From: CAZDUS01 sp964609375
Lineage (GTDB): Bacteria; Verrucomicrobiota; Kiritimatiellia; CAIKKV01; CAITUY01
DNA length: 29,735 nt
Direction of reading: 5' to 3'
Assembly (NCBI GenBank): GCA_964609375.1
Contig: CAZSSA010000020.1
Location: 1 to 29,735 of the forward strand
A model generated the notes under the pieces. That model was given only the letters and a program-made list of their open reading frames with translations, searched no databases and was not told the origin of the DNA. Within the stretch, counting starts at the first letter, position 1. Each line of letters begins with the position of its first letter. Positions 7,347 through 15,745 of the stretch are shown here, piece after piece. Both the position numbers and the translations under genes were made by a program.

Positions 7347-8354
7347 ATGAAATCAAAGGTGATATTGAAGGGGCGAAGTTTGTTGAGGCTGAACGACTTT
7401 ACCGATGACGAGTTTTTTTATCTTCTGGACTTGGCGCGGTCATTTAAGGCGAAGAAACGACTGGGAGTGCGCGGGGATACGTTGCGGAACAAAACGGTGG
7501 CCTTGATCTTTGAAAAATCATCCACCCGGACGCGCTGTGCCTTCGTGGCGGCAGCCAATGAAGAGGGTGGCCATGCGGAGTACCTCGATGTGCACGACAT
7601 CCATATTGGGCGCAAGGAGTCCATACCCGATACGGCGAGGGTACTGGGACGGCTTTTTGACGGCATTGCCTTTCGCGGATACAAGCAGAGTACGGTGGAG
7701 ACGCTGGCGCAGTATGCGGGGGTCCCCGTCTGGAATGCGCTGACGGATGATTGGCATCCCACCCAGGTGCTGGCCGACCTGCTGACCATCCAGGAATCCT
7801 TTGGTGGATTGAAGGGGTTAACGTTTGTCTATGTGGGGGATGGCCGGAACAATGTGGCTCATTCCCTGATGATGGGTTGTGCGCGCGCCGGGATGCATTT
7901 TGTCAATTGCACCCCCAGGGAACTGGCGCCACTGGAACCGTTATGCAAGCAGGCATCCTCCATGGCTGCCTCCCGGGGCGGCAGCGTGGTTGTCAATCAT
8001 GACCCGCACGCGGCGGTTGAAGGGGCGAATGTGATTTACACCGATGTCTGGGTTTCGATGGGCGAGGAAGCCAAGTTTGCCGAGAGACTTGCGCTGTTGC
8101 GTCCTTACCAGATCAATATGGATTTAATGCGGCGAACGGGGAATGTGGAGACAGGAAAGGTGATTTTTCTTCACTGCCTGCCGGCATTCCATGACAACAA
8201 CACGGATGTGACGCGCGAGATCGGGCCGATGGAAGTGACGGATGATGTGTTTGAGGCGCCATTCTCGCGGGTGTTTGATGAGGCAGAGAACCGGTTGCAT
8301 ACCATCAAGGCCGTGATGGTGGCGACGTTAAGTGGGGGGGATGAACCAGGATGA
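7347..8354 (+). CDS. argF: Ornithine carbamoyltransferase
   Basis: The protein has 335 residues, the usual length. It transfers the carbamoyl group of carbamoyl phosphate to ornithine, giving citrulline in arginine synthesis. The carbamoyl-phosphate loop STRTR (about residues 59-63), FHPTQ-equivalent WHPTQVLADLL, the ornithine-specific DVWVSMGEE and the HCLPAFHD motif with the reactive Cys are all present, so this is OTCase and not a paralogue. Several ATGs crowd the start (7329, 7332, 7344, 7347). I chose 7347 because AAGGA is well spaced before it and the homologous N-terminus begins there. It overlaps the aspartate carbamoyltransferase gene by 4 bases. Confidence 0.94.
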   Translation: MKSKVILKGRSLLRLNDFTDDEFFYLLDLARSFKAKKRLGVRGDTLRNKTVALIFEKSSTRTRCAFVAAANEEGGHAEYLDVHDIHIGRKESIPDTARVLGRLFDGIAFRGYKQSTVETLAQYAGVPVWNALTDDWHPTQVLADLLTIQESFGGLKGLTFVYVGDGRNNVAHSLMMGCARAGMHFVNCTPRELAPLEPLCKQASSMAASRGGSVVVNHDPHAAVEGANVIYTDVWVSMGEEAKFAERLALLRPYQINMDLMRRTGNVETGKVIFLHCLPAFHDNNTDVTREIGPMEVTDDVFEAPFSRVFDEAENRLHTIKAVMVATLSGGDEPG

Positions 8355-9427
8355 GCAAGGTGCTTTCAGGGATCTCATGGGAAGCGTTTACGTCCCTTGA
8401 TCTTAATGGCAAGGCGGAGTTGCTGACCCGGGAGGAGCGGGAATTCCATGTCCTGATCGCGCAGCAATTCAGCCGCCAGCGATTGGAGGATCTTGGCAAC
8501 CTGGCGACGTGTATCCGGCGGATGTCAAAGCATGACGCGGGTATGACCTTTCTCCGGTCGTTGCTGGCGAATCAGCGTGCGATGCTGTATTTCTCGCAGC
8601 CGAGCAGTCGTACCTTCCTGTCGTTCTGCGCGGCCTGCCAGCTTTTGGGGATGCAGATTGGAGAAGTACGTGATACGGCGACGTCGAGCGAGTTCAAGGG
8701 TGAATCGCAGGAGGATTCAGTTCGAACTTTCAGTTCGTATTTTGACTTGATCATCATGCGATCGCAAATTGGAGGGTTGGCGGAGCGTGTGGCCTGGTTA
8801 TTGTCCAATACCGACCGACCGGTACCGATCATCAACGCCGGCTCGGGAAAGGACCAGCATCCGACGCAGGCGTTGCTGGATATTTATACGCTGCAGCGCA
8901 GTTTTGAGCGGCATGGAGGAGTGGACAATAAGACGATCATGTTTGTGGGAGACTTGGCGCGCGGGCGAACGGTGAGGTCGTTGGCCTGGTTGCTGACCAA
9001 TTACAAGGCGATGACACTTCTCTTCGTGGCGCCGCCGGAACTTCAAATTGGCGGGGATATTCTGGCGCTATTAGATCGGGTCAATGTGCGATATGAAGTG
9101 TTGTCCGATTTTGAAGGAATGATTCCCCGTGCTGATGCCATTTATATGACACGCATCCAGGATGAATGGGATGCCGAGGGGGAGAGCGGTCGGATTGATA
9201 CCAGCCGGTATTGTTTCGCGAAGAAGCATTTGCGGTTGTTGAAAGCGACGGCGGTGATCATGCATCCGTTCCCGCGTCGCAAGGAAATTTCCGTTGAGGT
9301 GGATGAAGATCCGAGGGCGGTTTATTGGCGGCAAATGCGGAACGGGATGTGGATCCGGGCGGCGTTGATTGCCTCGATTTTCAACAAGGACTCGCAGATC
9401 CGGGCTGGATACGAACGATTTGTGTAA
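8351..9427 (+). CDS. pyrB: Aspartate carbamoyltransferase catalytic chain, long form
   Basis: The protein has 358 residues. It catalyses the carbamoyl phosphate plus aspartate step of pyrimidine synthesis. Key motifs are SSRTFLSF (about 85-92, carbamoyl-phosphate loop), EFKGESQEDS (the mobile loop carrying the catalytic Lys), HPTQALLD (about 170), GDLARGRTVRSLAWLL, MTRIQDEW and HPFPRRKEI. There are about 33 more residues before the first motif than in the E. coli enzyme, giving an N-terminal extension. No pyrI regulatory gene is adjacent. Gene and product overlap with argF suggests co-expression of two enzymes drawing on the same carbamoyl phosphate. Aspartate specificity is inferred from motifs. 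Confidence 0.88.
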   Translation: MSKVLSGISWEAFTSLDLNGKAELLTREEREFHVLIAQQFSRQRLEDLGNLATCIRRMSKHDAGMTFLRSLLANQRAMLYFSQPSSRTFLSFCAACQLLGMQIGEVRDTATSSEFKGESQEDSVRTFSSYFDLIIMRSQIGGLAERVAWLLSNTDRPVPIINAGSGKDQHPTQALLDIYTLQRSFERHGGVDNKTIMFVGDLARGRTVRSLAWLLTNYKAMTLLFVAPPELQIGGDILALLDRVNVRYEVLSDFEGMIPRADAIYMTRIQDEWDAEGESGRIDTSRYCFAKKHLRLLKATAVIMHPFPRRKEISVEVDEDPRAVYWRQMRNGMWIRAALIASIFNKDSQIRAGYERFV

Positions 9428-9440
9428 AGGGAATGATAGT

Positions 9441-10856
9441 TTGAAATGCTTGTTCTCCATATTCCTGTTGGCGTGCCTTGCCGGGGGTGTACCCGTTATG
9501 GGCGGGCCTGTTCAAGATTATGGATGCCTGTTTTCCGTGTGGGGGGATGAGGGTGAAGCGCGGTCGGGGTGGAGTGGTGGTGGGCCGGTATTGGAGCATT
9601 TGGAAAGCAAGAATTCCCAGTTTGATGCGTTCAGGCCCTTTTTTACACGGGAGACGGATGCAACCCGCTGGACGACGTTGGATATTCTCTGGCCGGTTGG
9701 GTCGGTGCGGACGTGGGATAAAAGAACGGACTGGCGTTTCCTGACGGCCTTTGGTCAGGATGAAGATCGGTTTGATCCTGCGTCCCCTTATCGCGCATGG
9801 ATTTTTCCGGTGCTGTTTTTCGGGCGTACCCGCGAGCGGGGCGATTACGGAGCGGTCTTTCCGTTGGGGGGGCGACTGGATAATTTCATGGGTCGGGATG
9901 AGATGTCGTTCGTGTTGTTTCCGCTCTATGCGCATAGCCGGCTGAATGATGTTGAAACCCATCACGTCCTGTGGCCGCTGATTTCGCGGACGACGGGAGA
10001 TGACGTCTATCAGGCGCGATTCTTTCCCTTCTACGGATATTCCAGTAAGTCCAATGTGTATGAAAAGTCTTATACGATGTGGCCGATTTGGAGCCATATG
10101 CAGGACAAGCGCCCGAAGTCGGCAGGGAGCGGTTTCATGGTGTTTCCTGTTATCGGTCATGTGAAGTTAAAGAATCAGGAAACGTGGATGGTGATCCCGC
10201 CGCTTTTCCGGCATACCCGTTTGGAAAAAGGCACCGAAGGGGCTTGTCCGTGGCCGATTGTGCAATGGAAGTCGGGGCCGGCCAGCAAGCTTTATGTGTG
10301 GCCGATCTATGGGCGGCGGGCAGCGGCGGGGGATAGCGTGACCTTTTGGGCGTGGCCTTTTGTATGGAAGGGCGTTACAAAGAATGACAGGGAGCAACGG
10401 GATCGGTTTCGCGTGTTTCCGCTTTATGCACAGGAGTCGCGGAAGGTGGCCAGGGGGGGGGCCACGAATGTGATGGAGCGGTATGTCAGTGTGTGGCCGG
10501 TGATGGCCTATGAGCGTGAGGGAAGCAATACCGAGGTTCGGCTTCTGGACTTATGGCCGTTCCGGGACACGCGACCGATGGAGCGGAATCTGGCTCCATG
10601 GTGGACGTTGTTCAGTCGCCAGCGGACGGTGGAGGGGACGCAGGGGCGTGTGTTATGGGGGCTTGCCCGATGGCAGACCGATCACGATGGTGATGCTTAT
10701 CGTTCATTATTCCCGTTGGTTTCCTGGAAGGCGAATCGGCAAACAGAGGCTTATCGGGAGTGGGATGCGTTAAAAGGGCTGGTTGGGTATCGACGGGATG
10801 CGGATGCAAAGACCATACGATTGCTGTACTTTCTGCGTTGGAGGATTTCGCCATGA
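9441..10856 (+). CDS. Exported WP/FP-repeat beta-strand protein, possible outer-membrane barrel
   Basis: The protein has 471 residues from TTG 9441, which has AAGGG about 9 bases upstream. An earlier in-frame start lies inside pyrB and is unlikely. A signal peptide is evident (KCLFSIFLLACLAGG). The mature chain has a recurring unit of about 20-25 residues centred on [WF]P followed by aromatic or hydrophobic residues: ILWPVGS, WIFPVLFFG, AVFPLGG, VLFPLYAHS, VLWPLIS, FFPFYGYS, TMWPIWS, MVFPVIG, YVWPIYG, VFPLYAQ, SVWPVMA, DLWPFRD and SLFPLVSW. Alternating aromatic strands with polar turns suit an outer-membrane beta-barrel or beta-sheet repeat. The gene overlaps the cluster 2 permease gene, so it is likely a partner. 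No named family is recognised. Confidence 0.75.
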   Translation: MKCLFSIFLLACLAGGVPVMGGPVQDYGCLFSVWGDEGEARSGWSGGGPVLEHLESKNSQFDAFRPFFTRETDATRWTTLDILWPVGSVRTWDKRTDWRFLTAFGQDEDRFDPASPYRAWIFPVLFFGRTRERGDYGAVFPLGGRLDNFMGRDEMSFVLFPLYAHSRLNDVETHHVLWPLISRTTGDDVYQARFFPFYGYSSKSNVYEKSYTMWPIWSHMQDKRPKSAGSGFMVFPVIGHVKLKNQETWMVIPPLFRHTRLEKGTEGACPWPIVQWKSGPASKLYVWPIYGRRAAAGDSVTFWAWPFVWKGVTKNDREQRDRFRVFPLYAQESRKVARGGATNVMERYVSVWPVMAYEREGSNTEVRLLDLWPFRDTRPMERNLAPWWTLFSRQRTVEGTQGRVLWGLARWQTDHDGDAYRSLFPLVSWKANRQTEAYREWDALKGLVGYRRDADAKTIRLLYFLRWRISP

Positions 10857-11665
10857 TTACCCGTGAGCCGCGGTATTTTCCACCGCCCAAGGATTGGAGA
10901 GGGACGCTGGGGCGTGAGACGCTGGAGGTCTGCCGCAATGCGGGCCGCGCCGTGCTTTTGTTTGCCGAGGCGGTCTGGTCCATTCGGTATATGATGTTGA
11001 GGCGGTCGCGAAATGAAATTCTTCACCAGATGTTGGTGGGTGGGATCAAGAGCCTCGGCGTGATTACCGTTGTGGCGTCGTTTACGGGGATGATTCTTGC
11101 GTTGCAGACCGGGATTGAGATGCGCCGTTTCAACCAGGAGGTTTATATCGGGGCGGCGGTGATGGTATCCATGCTGCGCGAGATGGGGCCGTTCATGACG
11201 GGACTGATTCTGGCGGCGAGCGTGGGATCATCCATTGCGGCGCAGATGGGGACGATGGTGGTTTCGGAAGAGATTGCGGCCTTGGAACTGATGTCCATCA
11301 ATCCGGTGCGGTTTCTTGTCATGCCGCGGCTGGTGGCCATGGGGGTGATGACGCCCATGTTGTCGTTCTACAGTTGCATCATGGGGGTTGTCGGGGGAGG
11401 GGTTGTCGGGATGACCCAGTTGGGGGTTCCATGGTCGGCCTATATTGATAATGCCACTCGTTTTGCCGAGAACAAGGACTTGTTTGTGGGGATGCTGAAG
11501 GCGTTCCTGTTTGGCATCATCATAGTCATTACGGCTTGCCATCAGGGATTTGCGACAACGCAGGGTGCGGTTGGAGTGGGTAACGCCACGCGCCGCACGG
11601 TTATCCTGTCCTTTCTTTCCATCCTGATAGTCGGCTATTTTGTGACGAGGATATTTTACGTATGA
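10853..11665 (+). CDS. MlaE-like ABC transporter permease, cluster 2
   Basis: The protein has 270 residues, the normal MlaE length, and forms the inner-membrane core of an Mce lipid transporter. Visible features are the amphipathic N-terminus, a first helix with SLGVITVVASFTGMILALQT, the conserved SMLREMGPFMTGLILAASVG, then AAQMGTMVVSEEIAALELM with NPVRFLVMPRLVA (the ATPase-coupling loop) and three further helices. The start is ATG 10853, which overlaps the upstream stop and has GGAGGA well placed. It overlaps the ATPase gene by 4 bases. Compared with the cluster 1 permease it lacks the N-terminal extension and is closer to textbook MlaE. Confidence 0.93.
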   Translation: MITREPRYFPPPKDWRGTLGRETLEVCRNAGRAVLLFAEAVWSIRYMMLRRSRNEILHQMLVGGIKSLGVITVVASFTGMILALQTGIEMRRFNQEVYIGAAVMVSMLREMGPFMTGLILAASVGSSIAAQMGTMVVSEEIAALELMSINPVRFLVMPRLVAMGVMTPMLSFYSCIMGVVGGGVVGMTQLGVPWSAYIDNATRFAENKDLFVGMLKAFLFGIIIVITACHQGFATTQGAVGVGNATRRTVILSFLSILIVGYFVTRIFYV

Positions 11666-12423
11666 TCCGGCTTGAAAATGTGACAAAGACTCTGGGTAGC
11701 CGCCGGGTGTTGGATGGCGTGAGCCTGGAGGTTATTAAAGGCGAGACACTGGTGATTGTCGGGCCATCGGGTACCGGCAAAAGCGTGACGTTGAAACACA
11801 TGGTCCGGCTGTTGACCCCGGATGAGGGCAAGGTGTATGTCGGGGGGGACGTGATCAGTGAAGCGGCGGGTGAGGCATTAGAGAAGCTCAGGGGTAAATT
11901 CGGGGTATTGTTTCAAGGCGGGGCCTTGCTGGAATGGTTGACGGTGGGTGAAAATGTGGCGTTACCGCTGCGGGAAAAGACAAAATTATCCGAGGATGAG
12001 ATTGTTGCCAAGGTTGAGAAGAATCTTAACCTGGTCGGCCTGGTTGGCGATATTGACAAGTATCCGTCGGAAATATCCGGAGGGATGCGTAAGCGGGTGG
12101 GTCTTGCCCGGGCGATTATTCATGATCCGGAGATTATTTTATATGATGAGCCGACCTCAGGGCTGGATCCGGTTTCGTCGCGAACGATTGACCACCTGAT
12201 TGACAGCATGCGGCATGAATTGGGGGTGACGAGTGTTGTGGTGACGCATGATCTTCATAGTGCGCTTTCAATCGGGACACGGATCGCCATGTTGTCGGGT
12301 GGGCGAATTGTGGAGTTGGCGGAGCCGGCCGCGTTTGTGAAATCCGAGCACGAAGAAGTGAAGCTCTTTTTGGAATCGCAATTTATTACCCGTCGAGGGG
12401 ATTGGGAAAAGGACATGCCATGA
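11662..12423 (+). CDS. MlaF-like ABC transporter ATPase, cluster 2 (intact)
   Basis: The protein has 253 residues with every ABC motif intact: Walker A GPSGTGKS (34-41), Q-loop LFQGGALLEW, signature SGGMRKR (139-145), Walker B IILYDEP (158-164) and the H-loop THDL (His196). The FQ-GALL-ENVALPLRE segment is characteristic of MlaF/Ttg2A. It should drive lipid movement through the permase encoded just upstream together with the following Mce protein. Overlaps of 4 bases with both neighbours indicate translational coupling. It is the natural comparison for the degenerate ATPase of cluster 1, and could be the only active ATPase for both permeases. Confidence 0.95.
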   Translation: MIRLENVTKTLGSRRVLDGVSLEVIKGETLVIVGPSGTGKSVTLKHMVRLLTPDEGKVYVGGDVISEAAGEALEKLRGKFGVLFQGGALLEWLTVGENVALPLREKTKLSEDEIVAKVEKNLNLVGLVGDIDKYPSEISGGMRKRVGLARAIIHDPEIILYDEPTSGLDPVSSRTIDHLIDSMRHELGVTSVVVTHDLHSALSIGTRIAMLSGGRIVELAEPAAFVKSEHEEVKLFLESQFITRRGDWEKDMP

Positions 12424-13436
12424 AGCAATCGAGCATTGATCGAGAGATGAGTACGGAACTGATCGTCGGCACCTTTATGTTCATGGTGCTGTTGGCGCTG
12501 GGTTACTTTACGATTGTGCTGGGGCGGGCCAGTCTTTTTGAAAAGAAGTTCCCGCTGGAGGTTGAATTTGCCGATGTCATGGGGTTACGCAAGGACGATA
12601 ATGTGGTTTTACGCGGAATGAGCGTTGGCAAGATCAAGACGTTGCACCTGATTGATGGAAGGGTCAGGGTGTTGGCGACACTTGATAATCCGGTCAAACT
12701 GCGTACGGACTACAAGATCACCATTGTAACGACCTCGATTCTTGGCGGGCGCTATCTGGAAGTCAAGGAAGGGAGCTCTTCCGCACCTTACCTTCCGCCT
12801 GATGTGATGCCGCAGGGGGTGCCGCCGTTTGACTTGATGATGGAAGCGGCAGAGACGATTCATGAGATTCGGAAGTCGCTGAATGAGGGTGGGATTCTGA
12901 CCAATCTGGAAACGACGATAACCTCGATCAGGGAGGTGTCGACCAAGATCAGCCGCGGCGAGGGTACCATTGGGAAGCTGGTGAATGACGATGGGTTATA
13001 CAATGAGTATCAGGCGGTCGGGAAAGATGTGCGCGCGTTGACAACAAAGCTTCAGGACATTGCGGACAAGGTTTCCAAAGGGGAGGGGACGCTGGGCAAG
13101 TTGATCGGGGATGATTCGGTGTACACCAACCTACAGGCGGTGGCTACGAACCTCAGGGAGATCAGTGACCGGTTAAACCAGGGGCAGGGCACGCTTGGGA
13201 AGCTGATGTCCAAGGATGATCAACTGTATCGGGATGTGGCCGATACGGCGGCATCATTAAAGAATCTGGCGTCAAAGATTGAACGTGGCGAAGGGTTGCT
13301 GGGCAAGCTGGCGAACGATGACTCCCTTTATACGGAGGTCAAGGCGGCGGTGGGCGAGGTCAGGGCGGCGGTGGAGGATTTCCGGGAGACCTCGCCGGTG
13401 ATCAGCTTTACTCAGTTGCTATTCGGGGCATTCTAA
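12420..13436 (+). CDS. MlaD-like Mce-domain protein with C-terminal repeats, cluster 2
   Basis: The protein has 338 residues: one transmembrane helix (about 13-34), an Mce domain (about 42-120) with FADVMGLRKDDNVVLRGMSV and TTSILGGRYLEVKEG, then a helical region. The C-terminal half carries four repeats spaced 34-41 residues apart with the core RGEGTIGKLVNDDGLY (about 179, 220, 254 and 289), joined by amphipathic helices. This suits an extended helical tube or needle beyond the Mce ring. The start is ATG 12420, overlapping the ATPase stop with AAAAGGA upstream. A short hydrophobic end (FTQLLFGAF) may insert into or dock at a membrane. A hairpin with a T-run follows. Confidence 0.9.
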   Translation: MKQSSIDREMSTELIVGTFMFMVLLALGYFTIVLGRASLFEKKFPLEVEFADVMGLRKDDNVVLRGMSVGKIKTLHLIDGRVRVLATLDNPVKLRTDYKITIVTTSILGGRYLEVKEGSSSAPYLPPDVMPQGVPPFDLMMEAAETIHEIRKSLNEGGILTNLETTITSIREVSTKISRGEGTIGKLVNDDGLYNEYQAVGKDVRALTTKLQDIADKVSKGEGTLGKLIGDDSVYTNLQAVATNLREISDRLNQGQGTLGKLMSKDDQLYRDVADTAASLKNLASKIERGEGLLGKLANDDSLYTEVKAAVGEVRAAVEDFRETSPVISFTQLLFGAF

Positions 13437-13483
13437 AGCGCCGATCCGGGCACAGGGTGAATAAGCAGCCGGATGGGCTAAAT

Positions 13484-13538
13484 TATCCACCGCGAAGATG
13501 CGAAGAGCATCTGGTTTGCAAGGGGTGGTGGATATTTT
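13484..13538 (+). terminator. Nested hairpin with T-run after Mce cluster 2
   Basis: An outer stem TATCCACC (13484-13491) pairs with GGTGGATA (13527-13534), enclosing an inner hairpin GATGC-GAAGA-GCATC (13497-13511), and TTTT follows directly. It lies between the convergent Mce gene and the methyltransferase-like gene, where termination of the long + strand block is expected. The outer loop is long, so efficiency is uncertain. Confidence 0.5.
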
Positions 13539-13563
13539 CGTCTTGGAATGACGGCGTGCTGTG

Positions 13564-14262
13564 TTACCAGGCGTAGAAGGCGGTCATCGCGCGCGAGAAC
13601 AGGATCAGGAACAGCGGAATGCACAGGTAGAGCATTGAACTGCGGAGTTCCGTTGTTTTGCGGAATTCGCCCCATGACCAGCCTCCCAAATCCCGAAGGT
13701 GCAGGCCGGAGAAACGGTATGGAACAATGGATGGGGTTCGGCTGAAGTAAATGGAGTAGGTTTGACCGAACTTGTCATACATGGAGATTTCTTCCGACAG
13801 AATGGTCGCCGCGTAAAAGATCGAGAAATAGGCCAGGTAGACCACGGTTAGCAGCCAGTCATTCAGGATGACACAGACGCCATAGCTGATCAGGAATGTG
13901 CCGAGGTAGAGCGGATGCTGAACCAGGGCGTAAGGGCCGTTTGTATATAACGTATTCTGGACATGATGTCCGCGTGACCAGATGCGGATGCCGATACCGG
14001 CCAAGATCACAAGCAGGGCAATGCCGGCTTTCAGGTGAATCGCTGACAGGGGCCACAAGACTAAAGGCACACAACCAGACATGACATAGTGTACCAGAAG
14101 GAGCGGTCCAAGCACACGGGGCAATTTGACTCGGCCATTCCGGAAAACGCGCAATGTGCGTTGCCAGGGACTGTTGCCATTGATCGCGGGCCATTGTTTT
14201 AATGGAGTTGGGCTGGTGCCGGTTTCTTGCTGCTTGTACTGACGATTAGGCATCTGAGTCAT
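13564..14262 (-). CDS. Isoprenylcysteine carboxyl methyltransferase-like integral membrane protein
   Basis: The protein has 232 residues with four to five hydrophobic helices. The C-terminal half contains LYTNGPYALVQHPLYLGTFL, the family's cofactor-binding HPxY-type motif, and later ILSEEISMYDKFGQTYSIYF, matching the EE..LxxxFGxxYxxY pattern of the ICMT/PEMT-type methyltransferases. Bacterial members mostly have unknown substrates, so neither isoprenylcysteine nor phospholipid can be asserted. The start ATG 14262 has GGGGAG 5 bases before it and is preferred over a GTG further upstream without such a site. It is divergent from dinB. Confidence 0.78.
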   Translation of the reverse strand: MTQMPNRQYKQQETGTSPTPLKQWPAINGNSPWQRTLRVFRNGRVKLPRVLGPLLLVHYVMSGCVPLVLWPLSAIHLKAGIALLVILAGIGIRIWSRGHHVQNTLYTNGPYALVQHPLYLGTFLISYGVCVILNDWLLTVVYLAYFSIFYAATILSEEISMYDKFGQTYSIYFSRTPSIVPYRFSGLHLRDLGGWSWGEFRKTTELRSSMLYLCIPLFLILFSRAMTAFYAW

Positions 14263-14440
14263 GTTTTCTCCCCTGTTACTGGAACGAAAGGTTGTTTTTA
14301 GAGGTTCACGCACAAGCGCATACAGTTAGGTGAAGGCGTTTTCAAGCGGGAGACGGTGCCAGAGTGGAGGGAGAAACGCAAGCACAAGGTAAGTGATTTT
14401 ATGGTGCCTGATGGCAGGCGGACGGGTGTATAGTGAACGG

Positions 14441-15655
14441 ATGAACGTACGGCGCGGTTTGACAATCCTGCATGTGGATATGGACGCATTCTTTGCGGCG
14501 ATTGAGCAGCTCGATCATCCTGGGTGGCGGGGGAAGCCGGTGATCGTGGGGGCCCCACCGGATCGGCGTGGGGTTGTTTCCACGTGTTCCTATGAGGCGC
14601 GCCTTTTTGGTGTGCATTCGGCCATGCCGTCACGTACGGCCGGGAAGTTATGTCCGCACGGTATTTTTGCGCCACCGAGGATGGATCGTTATGAGGAGGT
14701 CTCGGGGAGCATCATGGGTGTTTTTAATGAATTTACACCTTTGGTTGAGCCGCTGTCGCTGGATGAGGCCTTTTTGGATGTTTCCGGGGCACTGGGCATA
14801 TGGTCGGACTCGGTGACGATCGCCAAGGAACTTAAGCATCGCGTGAGAGAGAGAACGGGAGGGTTAACGGCCTCGGTGGGGGTGGCATCGAACAAGTTCC
14901 TCGCCAAGGTTGCCAGCGATATGAATAAGCCGGACGGGTTGACGGTTGTCCCTGCTGATGAGGCGGGTATGCTCGCCTTTCTGGGGCCGTTGCCGGTGAC
15001 AAAGTTGTGGGGGATCGGGAAGGTAAGCGGGGAACGGCTGCACAAGGCGGGAATTCAGACGATTGCCCAGTTGCAGGCCATGGATTTAGAGGCGCTCGGA
15101 AAGCTTTTTGGCACTTCAGGTGCGAGGGATGTATGGGCGCTTTGCCGTGGGCTCGATGATCGTCCCGTCGTGACGGAGTGGGAGGAGAAGAGTATTTCCG
15201 GAGAGCATACCTTTGATCAGGATTGTGCGGATAGCGGGTTGGTGCGGCAGGTATTACTGGAGCAAGTTGAGCGGGTGGGGAGACGATTGAGACGTTCCGG
15301 AAAACAGGGGCGTACGGTGCAGGTGAAGGTGCGGTTCAGTGATTTCAGGACGATGACCCGACAAGCATCGTTGGCGGTTCCGACGGACAGTGACCGGATG
15401 TTGCGTGATGCCGCCTATGAGTTGTTTGACCGGGAAAAAATAAGCCAGCCCGTGCGATTGATCGGGTTTGGGGTCAGTCATCTTGTCGGGGCAGGCGAGG
15501 CGGTCAAGCGGGAGCAAATGCTGTTTTCGGAGTTGGAGCCCAAGAGCGCGACGGATGGACGCAATGCCGCTTTGGATCGGGCTGTGGACGCCTTAAGGGC
15601 GTCCTTTGGGCAGGGTGCCATCAAGCGCGGGATTTGGAAGAAGCATGAGGGATAG
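14441..15655 (+). CDS. dinB: DNA polymerase IV (Y-family)
   Basis: The protein has 404 residues. It is an error-prone translesion polymerase that extends damaged or mismatched primers. Motifs in order are ILHVDMDAFFAAIE (the first metal-binding Asp), VSTCSYEARLFGV, SLDEAFLDVSG (catalytic Asp-Glu pair), the SVGVASNKFLAKVASDMNKP palm segment, the helix-hairpin-helix LWGIGKVSGERL and a C-terminal little-finger domain. The end lacks an obvious clamp-binding QLxLF motif, though LFSELEP near residue 365 might serve. ATG 14441 starts the conserved N-terminus; an in-frame extension upstream is not conserved-looking. No LexA box was recognised upstream. Confidence 0.94.
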   Translation: MNVRRGLTILHVDMDAFFAAIEQLDHPGWRGKPVIVGAPPDRRGVVSTCSYEARLFGVHSAMPSRTAGKLCPHGIFAPPRMDRYEEVSGSIMGVFNEFTPLVEPLSLDEAFLDVSGALGIWSDSVTIAKELKHRVRERTGGLTASVGVASNKFLAKVASDMNKPDGLTVVPADEAGMLAFLGPLPVTKLWGIGKVSGERLHKAGIQTIAQLQAMDLEALGKLFGTSGARDVWALCRGLDDRPVVTEWEEKSISGEHTFDQDCADSGLVRQVLLEQVERVGRRLRRSGKQGRTVQVKVRFSDFRTMTRQASLAVPTDSDRMLRDAAYELFDREKISQPVRLIGFGVSHLVGAGEAVKREQMLFSELEPKSATDGRNAALDRAVDALRASFGQGAIKRGIWKKHEG

Positions 15656-15745
15656 GGCGGGGTAGGGTTACACCCCATGGTCAATACAGGCTGAATACCT
15701 TAATGTGCGGATGTCCCAATGGGATGCCTGCTGAAGAAGGTGTTC

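Noticed and set aside
6388..7356. 322-codon minus-strand open frame
   Set aside because: It mirrors the repeat protein gene and is Pro/His-rich with no recognisable domain.
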